Shown here: positions 53,622 to 64,000 of the stretch, piece after piece
How positions within the stretch are numbered: the stretch's first letter is position 1
Layout: every line of letters starts with the position of its first letter
DNA from: Flavobacterium sp. ALJ2
Lineage (GTDB): Bacteria > Bacteroidota > Bacteroidia > Flavobacteriales > Flavobacteriaceae
Direction of reading: 5' to 3'
DNA length: 64,000 nt
Assembly (NCBI RefSeq): GCF_015594725.1
Contig: NZ_JADNRC010000011.1
Span: 62,001 to 126,000 of the forward strand
The notes under the pieces: generated by a model
Database searches by the model: none
The model's input: the letters and a program-made list of their open reading frames with translations, nothing else
What the model was told of the DNA's origin: nothing
Position numbers and translations under genes: made by a program

Positions 53622-56600
53622 TTACATTTTTTTTAAAGCAAGGGGAGCCAGAACATTATTGATTTGAATAGTTTCTTGCTGTTCTTCAACCATTTGCTCC
53701 TTATTTTCGGGAGCAATAGACAATTGTATTTTTCTATCAACAGCAGCCAATTCTGTTTTCAATTCACTAAGCCTGCTTTCCTTTGTCCATGTACTGTTTA
53801 CCAATTCATGCATTACGGGCAGGTCTTTTTGCAGTTCGATAATTTTTTTTTGTTCCTGCTCAATATAGCCCGGCAGCTTTTCCAGAGCATTCAGGAAATT
53901 CATAGCCGCTGTTTGCGGATCTTTAGCTATGATGCCATTATTATAAGTATACTTGATAATGCCTTCGCCCTGAACCAAAAATCGATTAATCTTTAGATCC
54001 ATACCCTCTTTTTCCGATATTTCAGTTTTTACTAATAATGTAAAACCGTATAGGCTACCAATCTCTTCATACTGACCACCTGTGCGGGCTTTCTCCGCAA
54101 TTTCGTTAAGCTTGGTTCCAATCTGTTTCATATCTGCATTCGGTAATAAGCCGTCAAGTTTAACCGGATTTGCAATAGTACCATCTGAATGCTTTTGAAA
54201 GCGTTGCTGCAGGTTTCCCAAATCAAGGGTCATTCTCTCCAGACGCGATTTCGCAGACTCCAGTGTTGCGGTAATATCATCCAGCTTGTATTTTGAACTG
54301 TACTTGGAACGGTTGAACGCCTGCTTCTCACTTTCCAATCCGGCTACCTGTTTTTCCAGCTTTGCTTTTTCCAAAAGATCCGTATTTCCAGAAAGGATAG
54401 CTACATATTCAGAGAAGTTCATACCTGACTTTTCATCCATGCTGCCTTCATCAATGGTACGTTTGCCCAGATTGTTGTTCTTCAGCTGGTCAATAAAAAG
54501 CTGTTTATTGTAAAGCAGGTTGAATTTATAGCTGTCCAGTGATTTTTCTACTGCATAGATAATCACATCAACTTTGTTATCTGCAAAGAACTTGGCAATT
54601 TCGTTTCCTTTTCGTACTGCCCTTCCGTCACGTTGGGCAAGATCACTTGGTCGCCAAGGCGTATCAAGATGGTGAACTGCAACAGCTCTTTTTTGTGCAT
54701 TTACACCTGTTCCCAACATATCGGTTGAGCCAAACAATACCCTGATTTTTCCTTCGTTCATACCATTGATAAGCTCTTTACGTTGCTTATCATTCTTGCC
54801 TTCCTGTATAAAGCGAACTTCATTTGCCGGAATACCATGATCTTCTACCAGCTTACGTTTTATTTCCGAATACACATTCCATTCTCCGGGTTTGTAGGTT
54901 CCCAAGTCTGAAAACACGAACTGCGTTCCTTTCTGTGCATTAAATCCATTATAGTATTTAGCAATATTGGCAGCACAATGAGAAGCTTTGTTATCAGGAT
55001 GGTCATCATATTTACTACTGACCATTCGCATATCGAGCGACATCTTACGGGCGTAATCCGTCGCAATCAACATTTTGGCTTTCTCTTCACTCTGCGACAA
55101 TGGTGCCCTTCCCAACAATGTTCCATTTCCTGATTTGGCAAACTCCATAAGCTTTTTGATAAAGTCTTCCTGATCTGGCGTAGGTGGTATATTGTACAGT
55201 ACTTCATTCTTTTCAGGACGGTCAATCCCGATATCGTTAGCAGTCCGGTAATCTGTGATTTCCGAATAGAATTGTGCCAGTTCCGGCACTTTGATAAAGT
55301 AACGGAAGCGTTCTTTCTGTACGATATTGTTGGCTACAGAAAATTCATAATCTGTCGTTTTCCTTGCATAGATAGCTGCCCAGGCGTCAAAACAATTGAT
55401 ACCCTGTTTTTCTAAAGCTTGTGGCCGAAGGTATTTGAATAAAAGATACAATTCGGTTAGTGAGTTGCTGATGGTCGTACCCGAAAGAAAGGTTGCGCCT
55501 AAATCTTTTCCGGTACGCTCCTGTATGGTACGGATGGCAAAAAGCAGGTTGATTGACTTTTGACTTCCCTGCATATTGCCCAATCCGGCAACCCGCTCAT
55601 GACGCGTATTGAACATTAGGTTTTTAAAACGATGACTCTCATCTACCAGTAAATGGTCAATGCCCATCATCTTAAAGTCCACTATATCGTCTTTTCGATT
55701 TTCAATATCGTGCTCTAAGGTTTTGAGTTTAACTTCAAGATTCTGTTTTCTGATGATCACCCCTTTAAGCATTCCCCTGGAGATTTCATTTCCCTGTGCT
55801 TCCAAAGCCGCAAGGTTATCCTGCACATTATCGAGTTCCGTCTGCAGAATTTCTTTTTGCATTTCGGGTGATTGAGGTATCATGCCGAACTGTTCGTGCG
55901 TGAGTATCACACAATCCCAATCGTTGTTTTTAATATCGCCGAAAATTCTTTGTCGCTTTTGTGGTGTGAAATCTTCTTTTCCGGGATATAATATCTTGGC
56001 ATGCGAATAGGCAGTCCTATAAGTTTCTGCAATTTCATGGACGTTGGCTTTCAAACCCATAATCATAGGTTTATGTACCATTCCCAAACGCTTCATTTCC
56101 TGTGCGGCAATACACATAATGAGTGTTTTTCCTGCACCCACTTCGTGATCGCAGATGGCACCTCCATTGAGTTTTATCATCCAGACAGCATCTTTCTGAC
56201 TGGAATAGAGGTCGTCAATACCCAATGCTTTTCTGTCCAGTCCAGGGAATTCTTGGTGACTTCCATCATACTGCGGACGTAAAAAGCAATTAAAGGTATC
56301 GTTGTACTGATTAGTAAGCCTATTTCTAAACTCATCGTTTTGGGCATGAAGCCAGTCGTTAAAGGCGGTGCGAATCTCATCGATCTTGGTGTTTGCCATC
56401 TGTATGGCTTCCATATCCCGCACTTTTACTTCCTGGTCGCCAACAATGATCTTTTTAGTTATATCAGGAGTAGTATTAACCAGTGCGTGTTTGATAAGTG
56501 CAATACCGTCATAGGTACGGCTTTGTGATTTTACAGCATATTTATCCCATATATGCACATTCTTCTGGTCGCATTTTATGTTGAAATCATCACTACTCTC

Positions 56601-59009
56601 GGAATAGTGGATACGCACCTCAGTATCGAAAAGTTGCGAAGAGAAACGGGAATAAATACCTGTTGGTATCCAGCGCTCGCCCAGATTAAAATCCAGTTCT
56701 TCAAATTCAATACGTCTTGGCCGGGCCTCTTCCAAAGCAGCAAGGCTTAATTTGGCTTCCTCATCAGCAGGACTGTTTTCCAGGTAAGCTTTTACTTCCT
56801 GAGCTTTTTCGACCACGTTACCTGCTATCCATCGCTCTGATATTTCGTATTCCTTTTGAAGGGGATTGTAAAAAATTCTCCCGTGCAATGCTTGCTTCAA
56901 ATCGTCGGTAGAAATACTGCTTATAACGGACATATAATCCAGATCGACATTACCAAATTTATTTAGTGATGCAGCTAGCGCTTCATCGGGATTATCCGTT
57001 GCCAATGTGGTGATGGAAAAGCTAACGGGACGATGGAATATATCCGCTTTGTGGATTACACCGCCAACAACGCGTTCCAGATAAGGGATTTCCCTGCCTG
57101 AACTGTCTGTTTTGATGAGTTTGATATTTTCTGCAGTGTTCAGGTTGCCATACTTTTTTACAAAGGCATCGTATAATCTATTGAGCTTGTCCCTTTCATC
57201 ATTATGTTGGGTTTGTAGCTGGGCTTCTTTTTGGTAAAGATCAAGGTAGCTATCACGCACAGCAATATAAGCTTCGGTTCTTGCTTTCTGTAATGGAGAT
57301 AACTGCAAGGGATGAAATATTGCCTGCTGCTTATCACTTTCAAAATCTTTGAGATAGCCAACCCAGCCCATATCCATCACAAGGCAATCGCTACGGTGAA
57401 AAGGCTTTATTTCTTTGGAGTAAATTGCAGGTTCCGGAACAGTGTTTCTTGCGATTGCCGTTTGAACCTGACCATTTTCAGTTACTGTAGAAAAAAGATC
57501 GCCAATTTCTACCTGTTTGTCGCTTGGTTTATTTTCGTTTTTTGGAGTGTTAGAAGCTGTTCGTGCATATGTTTGTGGCATCAGGGTACCAAACATGTCT
57601 AACTGCTTCCCCCCTACACTTCTATTTCTTTTACCTCGTTGTTTTTTAATCTTAACAGGAACATCAACGGTCGCTGTTTCTCCCATTTCTTCAAACAGGT
57701 CATAAATACTTAATTGCTTATCCTTTTTTTCTGTAATCCCATTGCTTGTTACCGGTGCAGAGAATAGTTGTGTTTCCGCTTTACTTGTTACTGGTTCGGT
57801 AACGGGAGGTGCTGGTTGTTGCGCTATGGGAGTTTGTATATCAACTTCTATGTTCCTTTCGCCTTTGTATAATCCCATATCGAGCCGATTGGATAAATCT
57901 TCCATAAGTATCCGTTTCAAATCTTTAGCTATACCTTCTACACCGTCTTTGTGCATATAGATATATGCTGGCTTCCCGTAAGCATCAGTCTTTAAAGCAC
58001 TCTCGGTGTGAACAATTCTTGTACTATCCTGAAACAAACCATTATCAAATGTATTATGCTGCGTCAATCTGCTTTGGCAAAACAATTCTTCCGCTTCGGT
58101 CAAACTTTGCTTCTCTGTGTTCTTTTGAAGTATAATAAGGTCGCTGCCGACTTCCGTTCCCGCATAATCGGTAAACAGGTTATTGGGCAATCGGATGGCT
58201 GAAACTAAATTGTTATCGCGCATCATTGCCTTGCGAATGATTTCATTATTCGGGCTGTTGAGGACACCTTGTGAAGTGATAAAAGCCAATAAGCCCCCAT
58301 CACGAAGCATATCGGTTCCTTTCAGAAAAAAGTAATTGTGGATGCTTCGGGCAGCCTGTATTTTAAATGTATCTTTGCTTCTGGAATAAGAAAGATCAAA
58401 TACAGAAGTGTCACCGAAAGGAATGTTGCTGGTTATTATGTCATAGCTGTTTTGTTCTCTTTCTGGTATTTCTTCAAAACCATTAACTCGGATTGTATTC
58501 TCGGGATAGAGCTGCTTTAAAATTTTACCGGTGAGCAAATCTTTTTCATAAGCAGTAACCTGTGCCACATCTTTTTCTGCAAACGATTCAATAAAAGAGC
58601 CGATACCTGCAGAGGGTTCAAGAATTTTTTGGAAGTTTATGCCGGTTTCTTTCAAGGAAGTAGAAATGGCATTAATTACGGAAGGAGGGGTATAAAATGC
58701 AGTAAGTACGGAACTACGCATGCTGTCCACATAACTGCGGTATTGCTTTTCATCAATAGTATTTTCTTTTAAAAGCTTGTGCAGTTCTTGTGTGAGTGGA
58801 AACAGTTCGTGCTCGGTTTTTCGCCAATGGTTGATGTCTATCGGGTTTTGGGCAGGGTTCAATATGAATTTAAGGCCACCAAATCCGCTATATTGCATCA
58901 TTAGCAGCCTTTCGCCTACGGAGGCTTTGCGGTTCTCCTGTTCCAATTTAAAAGCAATTCGTAAGGCATCAATATTCTTTTGGAGATGTTGACGTTTATT
59001 GAAGCCCAT
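53622..59009 (-). CDS. Giant N6-adenine methylase / SNF2-type helicase fusion of ICEs
   Basis: A 1795-aa protein of a type that recurs on Bacteroidetes ICEs. The N-terminal methylase-like domain has SAM motif EPSAGIGSF (131-139) and motif IV as SNIPFGD (195-198 NIPF in place of NPPF/Y). After a long linker (about 400-560) comes an SNF2-like helicase: [13 protein letters not shown] (Walker A), [11 protein letters not shown] (Walker B), [12 protein letters not shown], and the second half ending in [44 protein letters not shown]-terminal coiled coil follows. It may protect or remodel transferred DNA, perhaps as anti-restriction. Its start overlaps the DUF1896 gene by 14 bp. Confidence 0.88.
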   Translation of the reverse strand: MGFNKRQHLQKNIDALRIAFKLEQENRKASVGERLLMMQYSGFGGLKFILNPAQNPIDINHWRKTEHELFPLTQELHKLLKENTIDEKQYRSYVDSMRSSVLTAFYTPPSVINAISTSLKETGINFQKILEPSAGIGSFIESFAEKDVAQVTAYEKDLLTGKILKQLYPENTIRVNGFEEIPEREQNSYDIITSNIPFGDTSVFDLSYSRSKDTFKIQAARSIHNYFFLKGTDMLRDGGLLAFITSQGVLNSPNNEIIRKAMMRDNNLVSAIRLPNNLFTDYAGTEVGSDLIILQKNTEKQSLTEAEELFCQSRLTQHNTFDNGLFQDSTRIVHTESALKTDAYGKPAYIYMHKDGVEGIAKDLKRILMEDLSNRLDMGLYKGERNIEVDIQTPIAQQPAPPVTEPVTSKAETQLFSAPVTSNGITEKKDKQLSIYDLFEEMGETATVDVPVKIKKQRGKRNRSVGGKQLDMFGTLMPQTYARTASNTPKNENKPSDKQVEIGDLFSTVTENGQVQTAIARNTVPEPAIYSKEIKPFHRSDCLVMDMGWVGYLKDFESDKQQAIFHPLQLSPLQKARTEAYIAVRDSYLDLYQKEAQLQTQHNDERDKLNRLYDAFVKKYGNLNTAENIKLIKTDSSGREIPYLERVVGGVIHKADIFHRPVSFSITTLATDNPDEALAASLNKFGNVDLDYMSVISSISTDDLKQALHGRIFYNPLQKEYEISERWIAGNVVEKAQEVKAYLENSPADEEAKLSLAALEEARPRRIEFEELDFNLGERWIPTGIYSRFSSQLFDTEVRIHYSESSDDFNIKCDQKNVHIWDKYAVKSQSRTYDGIALIKHALVNTTPDITKKIIVGDQEVKVRDMEAIQMANTKIDEIRTAFNDWLHAQNDEFRNRLTNQYNDTFNCFLRPQYDGSHQEFPGLDRKALGIDDLYSSQKDAVWMIKLNGGAICDHEVGAGKTLIMCIAAQEMKRLGMVHKPMIMGLKANVHEIAETYRTAYSHAKILYPGKEDFTPQKRQRIFGDIKNNDWDCVILTHEQFGMIPQSPEMQKEILQTELDNVQDNLAALEAQGNEISRGMLKGVIIRKQNLEVKLKTLEHDIENRKDDIVDFKMMGIDHLLVDESHRFKNLMFNTRHERVAGLGNMQGSQKSINLLFAIRTIQERTGKDLGATFLSGTTISNSLTELYLLFKYLRPQALEKQGINCFDAWAAIYARKTTDYEFSVANNIVQKERFRYFIKVPELAQFYSEITDYRTANDIGIDRPEKNEVLYNIPPTPDQEDFIKKLMEFAKSGNGTLLGRAPLSQSEEKAKMLIATDYARKMSLDMRMVSSKYDDHPDNKASHCAANIAKYYNGFNAQKGTQFVFSDLGTYKPGEWNVYSEIKRKLVEDHGIPANEVRFIQEGKNDKQRKELINGMNEGKIRVLFGSTDMLGTGVNAQKRAVAVHHLDTPWRPSDLAQRDGRAVRKGNEIAKFFADNKVDVIIYAVEKSLDSYKFNLLYNKQLFIDQLKNNNLGKRTIDEGSMDEKSGMNFSEYVAILSGNTDLLEKAKLEKQVAGLESEKQAFNRSKYSSKYKLDDITATLESAKSRLERMTLDLGNLQQRFQKHSDGTIANPVKLDGLLPNADMKQIGTKLNEIAEKARTGGQYEEIGSLYGFTLLVKTEISEKEGMDLKINRFLVQGEGIIKYTYNNGIIAKDPQTAAMNFLNALEKLPGYIEQEQKKIIELQKDLPVMHELVNSTWTKESRLSELKTELAAVDRKIQLSIAPENKEQMVEEQQETIQINNVLAPLALKKM

Positions 59010-59433
59010 TATCTTCTATCCAAATAGCTATCGTTCCTGTGAGTTCCGTATAGAGCAGGTCAAACTCCGCGGTGTACGCAAAGTCATCAGTCAATCTGTA
59101 GTTGGTAAAAACGGATTGGCAAACCCTAAGCATCTTCAATGCAAACGGGCGTAATTCTTCATCTGCCATTCTTGTGTCGAATTCGTTACAGACTACTTGG
59201 AAAATAATGTCAAACCTGGAGAAGTGCAATCCTTCAAAAAGAATGTAATCTGCAATGTGGTCGCATTGACTCGGTGAGTTACCTGCCAAAAAAGCACCTT
59301 CATAGCTATTCGCTGCCCAACCTGAACGCTGGTCAATAAATTTAACATCGTGCGCTTTTTCAGGAAAGCTTGTATTCAATAGCTCTTGTAATCGCAACCT
59401 GAAATACGACAGATTTTTGTTTGGTATATCCAT
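58996..59433 (-). CDS. DUF1896 family protein
   Basis: A 145-aa protein with the DUF1896 pattern: [19 protein letters not shown] at the start, the middle [30 protein letters not shown], and the acidic [17 protein letters not shown] end. Function unknown; it is always found beside the giant methylase/helicase in Bacteroidetes ICEs as far as I recall. It overlaps the next gene by 14 bp. Confidence 0.85.
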   Translation of the reverse strand: MDIPNKNLSYFRLRLQELLNTSFPEKAHDVKFIDQRSGWAANSYEGAFLAGNSPSQCDHIADYILFEGLHFSRFDIIFQVVCNEFDTRMADEELRPFALKMLRVCQSVFTNYRLTDDFAYTAEFDLLYTELTGTIAIWIEDNGLQ

Positions 59434-59456
59434 ATTATGTTTTGTTTAGAATTTGG

Positions 59457-60335
59457 CTAAATGGCTAAAATCTGGAGCATTCTTCCAACCTCAATATCCA
59501 TTCTGGAAAAGGCAAACCATTTTTTGCCTAGATCTTTTAATGATGCTCCAATATGATAGAGCTCTGTGTTATCAATAATTAAAAAACGGTCGTGTGCATC
59601 GGAGAGGGTTTCAACCTCAACCGGAGGATACTGACTGTTGTATCGCTGTAAGTCAAGCCGCAATTGGCTACTGATCGTTTTGGTGTAGATTGTCGCTGTT
59701 ACGCTATCGTTGCGTTTGCCCAATAAAGTGAGTACCGTTTCATCCACATAATTATCGATGAGAATAATGGACCTTTGGGCATTACGTATAATACCCGATA
59801 CAAGAGCATAGGCATCAAAAATTTGTCCGTTATAGAAAACACCTCTTTCGCTGTGCGGTTTATCATTTTCCAGTGCCTTAAAAATCTCTTCAAATTTTTG
59901 GTCAGCTTCCAGTTGTTTAATTTCAATCTTATCCAGACGATGAAATAAAGAAGCATTGCTGATAAGCATCTTTCTCATTTCTACAAAGGCTTCCATAATT
60001 TCGATACTGACCTTAATGGCAATTTCCGAACGGAGTATGGCAGAGGCCATTGCAATTCCTTGTTCTGTAAAAACATAGGGAAAGTAACGTCTTCCACCGT
60101 AGCTTAAACTTGAGGTTCCAAAGTGGAACCTCAAGTTTGCAACCTGCTCTTCGGTCAGTTGAAAACAAAAAGAAGCAGGAAACCTTTCAATATTTCTTTT
60201 TACGGCTTTGTTGAGGTTCTTTGTTTCCACTTGATATAAAGAAGCGAGGTCACTATCCAGCATCACCTGCTTTCCACCTATGGAATAAATCAGCTTATGG
60301 ATTTCTTCAGGATTAATGACGGGCTTATTCTCCAT
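59457..60335 (-). CDS. ORF6N domain protein with a PLD-like C-terminus
   Basis: A 292-aa protein. The N-terminal ~115 residues are the ORF6N DNA-binding domain (VMLDSDLASLYQVETKNLNKAVKRN; RFPYVFTEQGIAMASAIL-type segment). The C-terminal half, from about residue 165, contains HDRFLIIDNTELYHIGASLKDLGKKW, resembling one PLD-like motif with Arg in place of the usual Lys, so catalysis is doubtful. It may regulate the element. Its ATG overlaps the topB stop by 1 bp. Confidence 0.85.
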   Translation of the reverse strand: MENKPVINPEEIHKLIYSIGGKQVMLDSDLASLYQVETKNLNKAVKRNIERFPASFCFQLTEEQVANLRFHFGTSSLSYGGRRYFPYVFTEQGIAMASAILRSEIAIKVSIEIMEAFVEMRKMLISNASLFHRLDKIEIKQLEADQKFEEIFKALENDKPHSERGVFYNGQIFDAYALVSGIIRNAQRSIILIDNYVDETVLTLLGKRNDSVTATIYTKTISSQLRLDLQRYNSQYPPVEVETLSDAHDRFLIIDNTELYHIGASLKDLGKKWFAFSRMDIEVGRMLQILAI

Positions 60336-62422
60336 TACTTTTTACGGATTTTATTTTTTTCAAATTCAAAAGAGGTTGTACAATCCTCATTCAATACGAT
60401 ATAAGCGTCGAATTCCTTTCCTGCATTGCTTTTCATTCCTTTAATAAGCGAGGTTCTGCCTTTAGTGACAAGATTTTCAATATCATCTATGCTGACCAGC
60501 ACTCCGCAAACATTTCGGAACTGTAACCAGTTGCATGTTTCGTCCGTGCATTTGATAATTTTATCCCTGATAATTAAGTCCTGTTTTTTACATTTCGGGC
60601 AGATAAGCGCAGCGAGATTGGTTTGTACAATCGAAGTTTGCAGCAGTTCATTGGTAATCGACTCTGCATATGTTTCTATCTCTTTTTGAAAAGCCCCGGA
60701 ATCAGTTTCGTTATTTTCGATTTTCTGCAAAGCCAATTCCCACTGGGCGGTCATCGCTACATCGGCAATTTTCTTGTTCTTAACCAGTTCATACACCTGC
60801 AATCCTTTGTCTGTAGGTAGCAGGGATTTCAATTCCCTTTGGATATAATTACGGGCAAAAAGAGTTTCGATAATGGAAGCTCTAGTAGCTGGTGTACCGA
60901 TACCTATGCTTTGTAATGCCTTGCGCTCTTCCTGGTTTTCTATTTCCTTTCCGGCACTTTCCATAGCCGATAAAAGTCCTGCTTCAGTATAAAGTATAGG
61001 TGGTTTGGTTTTCTTTTCCAGAACTGAGGCATCTTTTATTTTAAGTTCATCACCTTTTTTGAGTTCGGGCAATTCCTGCACAGCTTCAGTATCATTATCA
61101 GAAAAACTGCCTTTGATGGAACGCCATCCTGGTTCAAGTATCCTACAGCCTTTCACGGCAAAATCGTAATGCAAAACCTGTAAAGTAATATCGGTTATTT
61201 CTTTTGTGCAGGTCTCAGAAATTGCTTCCAATAGTCGAAAGGCAATCAAGTTATAAACTGCATTTTCCTTTGCCGGTAATGCCGAAGGGATTTTCTCGGT
61301 AATCAACAGTCCATGATGATCGGTAACACGCAGGTCATTGACGATACGTTTATTGAAATGTCCCCATTTCACTTTGGCTACCGTATCCTTATAGTTTTCC
61401 ATAACCTGCAAAACCCTGATAAGATTGGGAATTTCTGCCCACATGTCTTCAGGAATGTATTTACTTCCGGTACGTGGATAGGTAATAAATTTCTTTTCAT
61501 ACAGGCTTTGAGCAATGTTCAGGGTTTCTTCAGCGGACAGGTTCAGTTTTATATTGGCTTCTTTTTGCAATCCTGTAAGGTCAAACAACAAGGGCGGCTG
61601 TTCACTTACGGTTTTTATTTCGATGGAACTGACCAGAGCTGTATTCCCATTTCTTTCGATAGATTTTAAGATGTTTTCTGTTTGCTTTTTATCTTCCCAT
61701 CGGTTTTTGGAAATGCTTTTAAAGTCTTTGAACTCCTTTGCGTGTGACAGTTGTATCTGCCAGTATTGCTGCACTAAAAAATTCTTATTTTCCAGATAAC
61801 GCCTGCATATTAAAGCCAGCGTAGGTGTCTGTACTCTTCCGAGCGAATAAATACCATTGTCTGCGACAATGGAGAGTGCCTGTGAAGCATTGATTCCTAC
61901 GACCCAGTCGGCACGACTCCTGGCTTGTGCAGCTTGATATAATGCGTCAAGATCACTTCCGGGTTTCAGGTTGTTAAAGCCTTGCCTGATTGCTTTTTCA
62001 GTAAGCGAACTGATCCATAAGCGTTCAAAGGGTTTGCTACATTTCAGGTATTGGTAGATATAACGGAATATCAATTCACCCTCACGGCCGGCATCGGTAG
62101 CTACAATAATCTTTTCACTTTTGTTAATGACCTGCTCAATTATTTTTAATTGTTTTAGCGCTCCGGTATCGGCTGTATACCCTTTGTCCTTTTTTACTTT
62201 TCTTACGGTCAGTAAAAAAGGATCGGGCAATATTGGCAGGGATCTTTTCTGAAATCCTGTAATGCCGTAATCTTCCGGCATTCCCAACCCTACTAAATGA
62301 CCGAATGCCCAGGTAACAAAATAACCGTTACCGGTCAGATAGCCATCTTTTTTTTCGGTAGCCCCCAGCAGTCGGGCTATTTCCCTTGCTACACTGGGTT
62401 TTTCTGCAATAACTGTTTTCAT
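60335..62422 (-). CDS. topB: DNA topoisomerase III (type IA), ICE-borne
   Basis: A 695-aa type IA topoisomerase. The Toprim domain begins TVIAEKPSVAREIARLLG (Glu7) and continues with DAGREGELIFRYIY. The active-site tyrosine lies in KFITYPRTGS. A zinc-binding C-terminal part shows CPKCKK and CTDETCNW. ICE versions are thought to decatenate or unwind DNA during transfer and replication. It lies 6 bp after the DUF3945 gene and shares its operon with the ORF6N, DUF1896 and methylase/helicase genes. Confidence 0.95.
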   Translation of the reverse strand: MKTVIAEKPSVAREIARLLGATEKKDGYLTGNGYFVTWAFGHLVGLGMPEDYGITGFQKRSLPILPDPFLLTVRKVKKDKGYTADTGALKQLKIIEQVINKSEKIIVATDAGREGELIFRYIYQYLKCSKPFERLWISSLTEKAIRQGFNNLKPGSDLDALYQAAQARSRADWVVGINASQALSIVADNGIYSLGRVQTPTLALICRRYLENKNFLVQQYWQIQLSHAKEFKDFKSISKNRWEDKKQTENILKSIERNGNTALVSSIEIKTVSEQPPLLFDLTGLQKEANIKLNLSAEETLNIAQSLYEKKFITYPRTGSKYIPEDMWAEIPNLIRVLQVMENYKDTVAKVKWGHFNKRIVNDLRVTDHHGLLITEKIPSALPAKENAVYNLIAFRLLEAISETCTKEITDITLQVLHYDFAVKGCRILEPGWRSIKGSFSDNDTEAVQELPELKKGDELKIKDASVLEKKTKPPILYTEAGLLSAMESAGKEIENQEERKALQSIGIGTPATRASIIETLFARNYIQRELKSLLPTDKGLQVYELVKNKKIADVAMTAQWELALQKIENNETDSGAFQKEIETYAESITNELLQTSIVQTNLAALICPKCKKQDLIIRDKIIKCTDETCNWLQFRNVCGVLVSIDDIENLVTKGRTSLIKGMKSNAGKEFDAYIVLNEDCTTSFEFEKNKIRKK

Positions 62423-62428
62423 AGCCCT

Positions 62429-63880
62429 TTATCTTTTAAGTCCTTTGGATTTAACAGGTGCTTCTTGTTGTTCCTGTTCATCCTGTTGTTTTTTGTTATC
62501 GGGATTTGTTTGTCCTGATTTCAAAGGCTCTTTGATATTCTTAGTCGCCTCATTGGTTGTGCCTTCAGAATTAACCGCTGTCTGCGTTTTATGAGCTTCT
62601 GTGGGTTTTGCCTGCTCCTTGATCTTATCCGGGTTTTGAAATGAGAAATCTGTTTTATTGGTTTCCTTGTTGAAAGTGATATAGCCATTATATTCTTTGC
62701 CTTTCTTGTCCACAAGTCCACTGACATAAATAGTCTGGCCGTCCTTGAACTTTTGATATTGGTCATTGTCCAGCTCCTTATCCCTAAAGATTTTTGGAGC
62801 TTCGTGCGATTGATTCTGTTGATTTCCTTGATCCTGTTTATTAGAGTTGCTCCTGTCAAAGAGAAACTCTACAAAACGTTTATCGGCATTGTACTGTACC
62901 GTCGCATCAAACGCAGCTCCTTTCTTGGATATCATTCCTTCTATGTAAAGTGGTTTGCCTTCAAGCAAAGTCCGCTTCTGGTCTTCATTTAGTTTTACTC
63001 CTTTTATTTCGTCAGGAATTTTTATAAATTCGGTTCGAAGTGCTACCAGTTCATTGGTCAGCCTGTCTACACTGATTACGGAGGGGATGATTTCGTTTTC
63101 TTTTTTGGGATTGGTAAGATTGACCACACGACCCATATTACCTGTTTTTAGTAGGTTTTCTTTATCTTCTTTACTAAACTCGTGACCGAAAAAAGCATAA
63201 TTCAGGTTAGGTTCTTTGCGGATGCCATGAATGGCTACCACTACCTGCCCATCTTTTTCCTGAAGAGATAAACGGGCATCCATGCGGGTGACCGCAGTAC
63301 CCAGATTAAGACTGACAGGTACAAGTTCATTGGTCTTGTAGCCTCTGAGTAGCGGATCAAGCAGGTTCATTTTTTCAAGTTTCTCTTTGCCGAGTCCAAG
63401 GTTGTTCATGGTTTCCCAATCGATCTGTTCCGGTTTGTAGCGATATTCACTTGTTTCTGGTGTTGTTTGTGTTGCTTCCATATTGTTTTTATTTTCTTGT
63501 TTATAATCCTGACCATCTGCCACTTTCACTTCGTGTTGCCTGATCAATTTTTCACCCTCCGGTGTTGGATGATTTACTTGTTTCTGTATTTCCTTTGCCG
63601 TATCAACTGCAAGAAGTTCTGGAACTTTGAAAAAGGAGAAGTTGGTAGGGTTCTTCAATTGACTGAAAAAATTGGAGAAGAAGTTGGAAAAAACATCACC
63701 CTGTTTATCTACTCGCATAAACTGGTTCTGATTCTTCTTTGTAGGTTCAACTGTTTCCAGCTTTCCATTTTCATCAATGCCTTTTACAGCCATTATTTTC
63801 ATTTTCTCTTTATCCAGTACCAATATTATATCCGACAACTGTTCAGGTAGTTGTGGTTTATCTGCATTTTGCTCGCTCAT
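62429..63880 (-). CDS. DUF4099/DUF3945 domain protein
   Basis: A 483-aa protein, first gene of the topB operon. The middle, about 145-260, matches DUF4099 (YRYKPEQIDWETMNNLGLGKEKLEKM). The C-terminal part has two DUF3945-like repeats, GVKLNEDQKRTLLEGKPLYIEGM and DKELDNDQYQKFKDGQTIYVSGL, each followed by a strand-rich segment. The last ~60 residues are rich in Gln, Lys and Pro. These proteins are common beside topB on Bacteroidetes ICEs and may be ssDNA- or topoisomerase-associated; the role is unproven. Confidence 0.87.
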   Translation of the reverse strand: MSEQNADKPQLPEQLSDIILVLDKEKMKIMAVKGIDENGKLETVEPTKKNQNQFMRVDKQGDVFSNFFSNFFSQLKNPTNFSFFKVPELLAVDTAKEIQKQVNHPTPEGEKLIRQHEVKVADGQDYKQENKNNMEATQTTPETSEYRYKPEQIDWETMNNLGLGKEKLEKMNLLDPLLRGYKTNELVPVSLNLGTAVTRMDARLSLQEKDGQVVVAIHGIRKEPNLNYAFFGHEFSKEDKENLLKTGNMGRVVNLTNPKKENEIIPSVISVDRLTNELVALRTEFIKIPDEIKGVKLNEDQKRTLLEGKPLYIEGMISKKGAAFDATVQYNADKRFVEFLFDRSNSNKQDQGNQQNQSHEAPKIFRDKELDNDQYQKFKDGQTIYVSGLVDKKGKEYNGYITFNKETNKTDFSFQNPDKIKEQAKPTEAHKTQTAVNSEGTTNEATKNIKEPLKSGQTNPDNKKQQDEQEQQEAPVKSKGLKR

Positions 63881-64000
63881 AGTCTGAAATTTTTAAGTTC
63901 AGCCCCGAAAGTAAAATATGCGCTCATTATTCTATTTTAACTGGCATCCATTGGCATTACTAGTCACTCGTTGCCTTTTGCTTTTTAGGCATGGAAGACG
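63881..64000 (-). promoter_or_regulatory. Upstream region of the DUF3945-topB operon
   Basis: A TACTTTCG box on the minus strand (63906-63913) is one base from TAnnTTTG and lies 26 bp ahead of the ATG. TGGCAT at 63942-63947 and 63952-63957, spaced by 10 bp, resembles the phased repeats near the traA promoter. The window ends here. Confidence 0.4.

Larger units (their letters stand above)
4252..64000. mobile_element. Integrative and conjugative element, Bacteroidetes tra type, left end visible
   Basis: From the tRNA-fMet junction to the right edge I see a serine recombinase, ssb, PRTRC genes, traA-traQ, mobABC, topoisomerase III and a methylase/helicase giant, together the backbone of Bacteroidetes ICEs. 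Cargo blocks with defence-like genes interrupt the backbone at several places. The right end, and any rte-type regulators or excision genes, are outside the window. An alternative is that the recombinase/RM block (4.2-12.6 kb) is a separate island next to an ICE that begins near 13 kb. Confidence 0.75.

Noticed and set aside
4252..64000. Antibiotic-resistance cargo or rteABC regulators as on CTnDOT
   Set aside because: No resistance gene or two-component rte-type regulator was found in the visible part.

Overview
The window joins a conserved flavobacterial chromosome segment (about 1-4250) to most of a large integrative and conjugative element (ICE) that runs off the right edge. A Flavobacteriaceae host, probably Flavobacterium or a close relative, is suggested by several things. 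The DNA is AT-rich, promoters carry TAnnTTTG -7 boxes, and few genes have Shine-Dalgarno sites. There is an outer-membrane receptor with a carboxypeptidase-like N-terminus, a der-era pair, and an intergenic 18-bp palindrome of a kind I associate with Flavobacterium.

Layout. 1-4250 (host): a truncated outer-membrane beta-barrel receptor, der, era and an initiator tRNA-fMet. 4211-5779: a large serine recombinase whose 3' coding end runs into the tRNA gene, marking the likely left attachment site. 5843-12575: a small orphan gene, then a type I restriction-modification operon (hsdM-hsdS-HEPN/Abi-hsdR). 13422-18503: ssb, a DUF932 gene and a PRTRC cassette (E, C, unassigned, B, ThiF). 19004-22871: a Gabija-type defence pair (OLD-family nuclease plus UvrD-like helicase). 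23097-35057: the Bacteroidetes conjugation operon traE to traQ on the minus strand. A group II intron interrupts a 50-codon gene between traG and traI. 35337-42071: a five-gene plus-strand cassette inserted between traE and traD. 42077-44465: traD, three tandem DUF3408 paralogues (one broken by an in-frame TAG) and the ParA-like traA. 44466-45187: a structured intergenic region with a likely oriT. 45188-49729: mobA, mobB relaxase and mobC coupling protein, with an opposite-strand membrane protein gene inside. 49845-53331: a small conserved gene and a 1020-aa SF1 helicase. 53622-63880: the element's DNA-processing operon (DUF3945/DUF4099 protein, topoisomerase III, ORF6N protein, DUF1896 protein, giant N6-methylase/helicase).

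How it works together. MobA/MobB would nick and pilot DNA at oriT, MobC would couple it to the TraE-TraQ secretion channel powered by TraG, and the topB/helicase/ssb/PRTRC genes would handle DNA maintenance. The serine recombinase is the likely integrase. The element carries at least three defence-like cargos at separate spots (type I RM with HEPN protein, Gabija, and the 35-42 kb cassette) and perhaps a fourth (SF1 helicase). The 35-42 kb cassette is the best candidate for an undescribed system. It encodes an endonuclease-like N-terminal protein, an orphan protein, an NdpA-like nucleoid-associated protein, a sacsin/Hsp90-like GHKL ATPase, and an AlbA_2-HEPN putative RNase in one tight operon.
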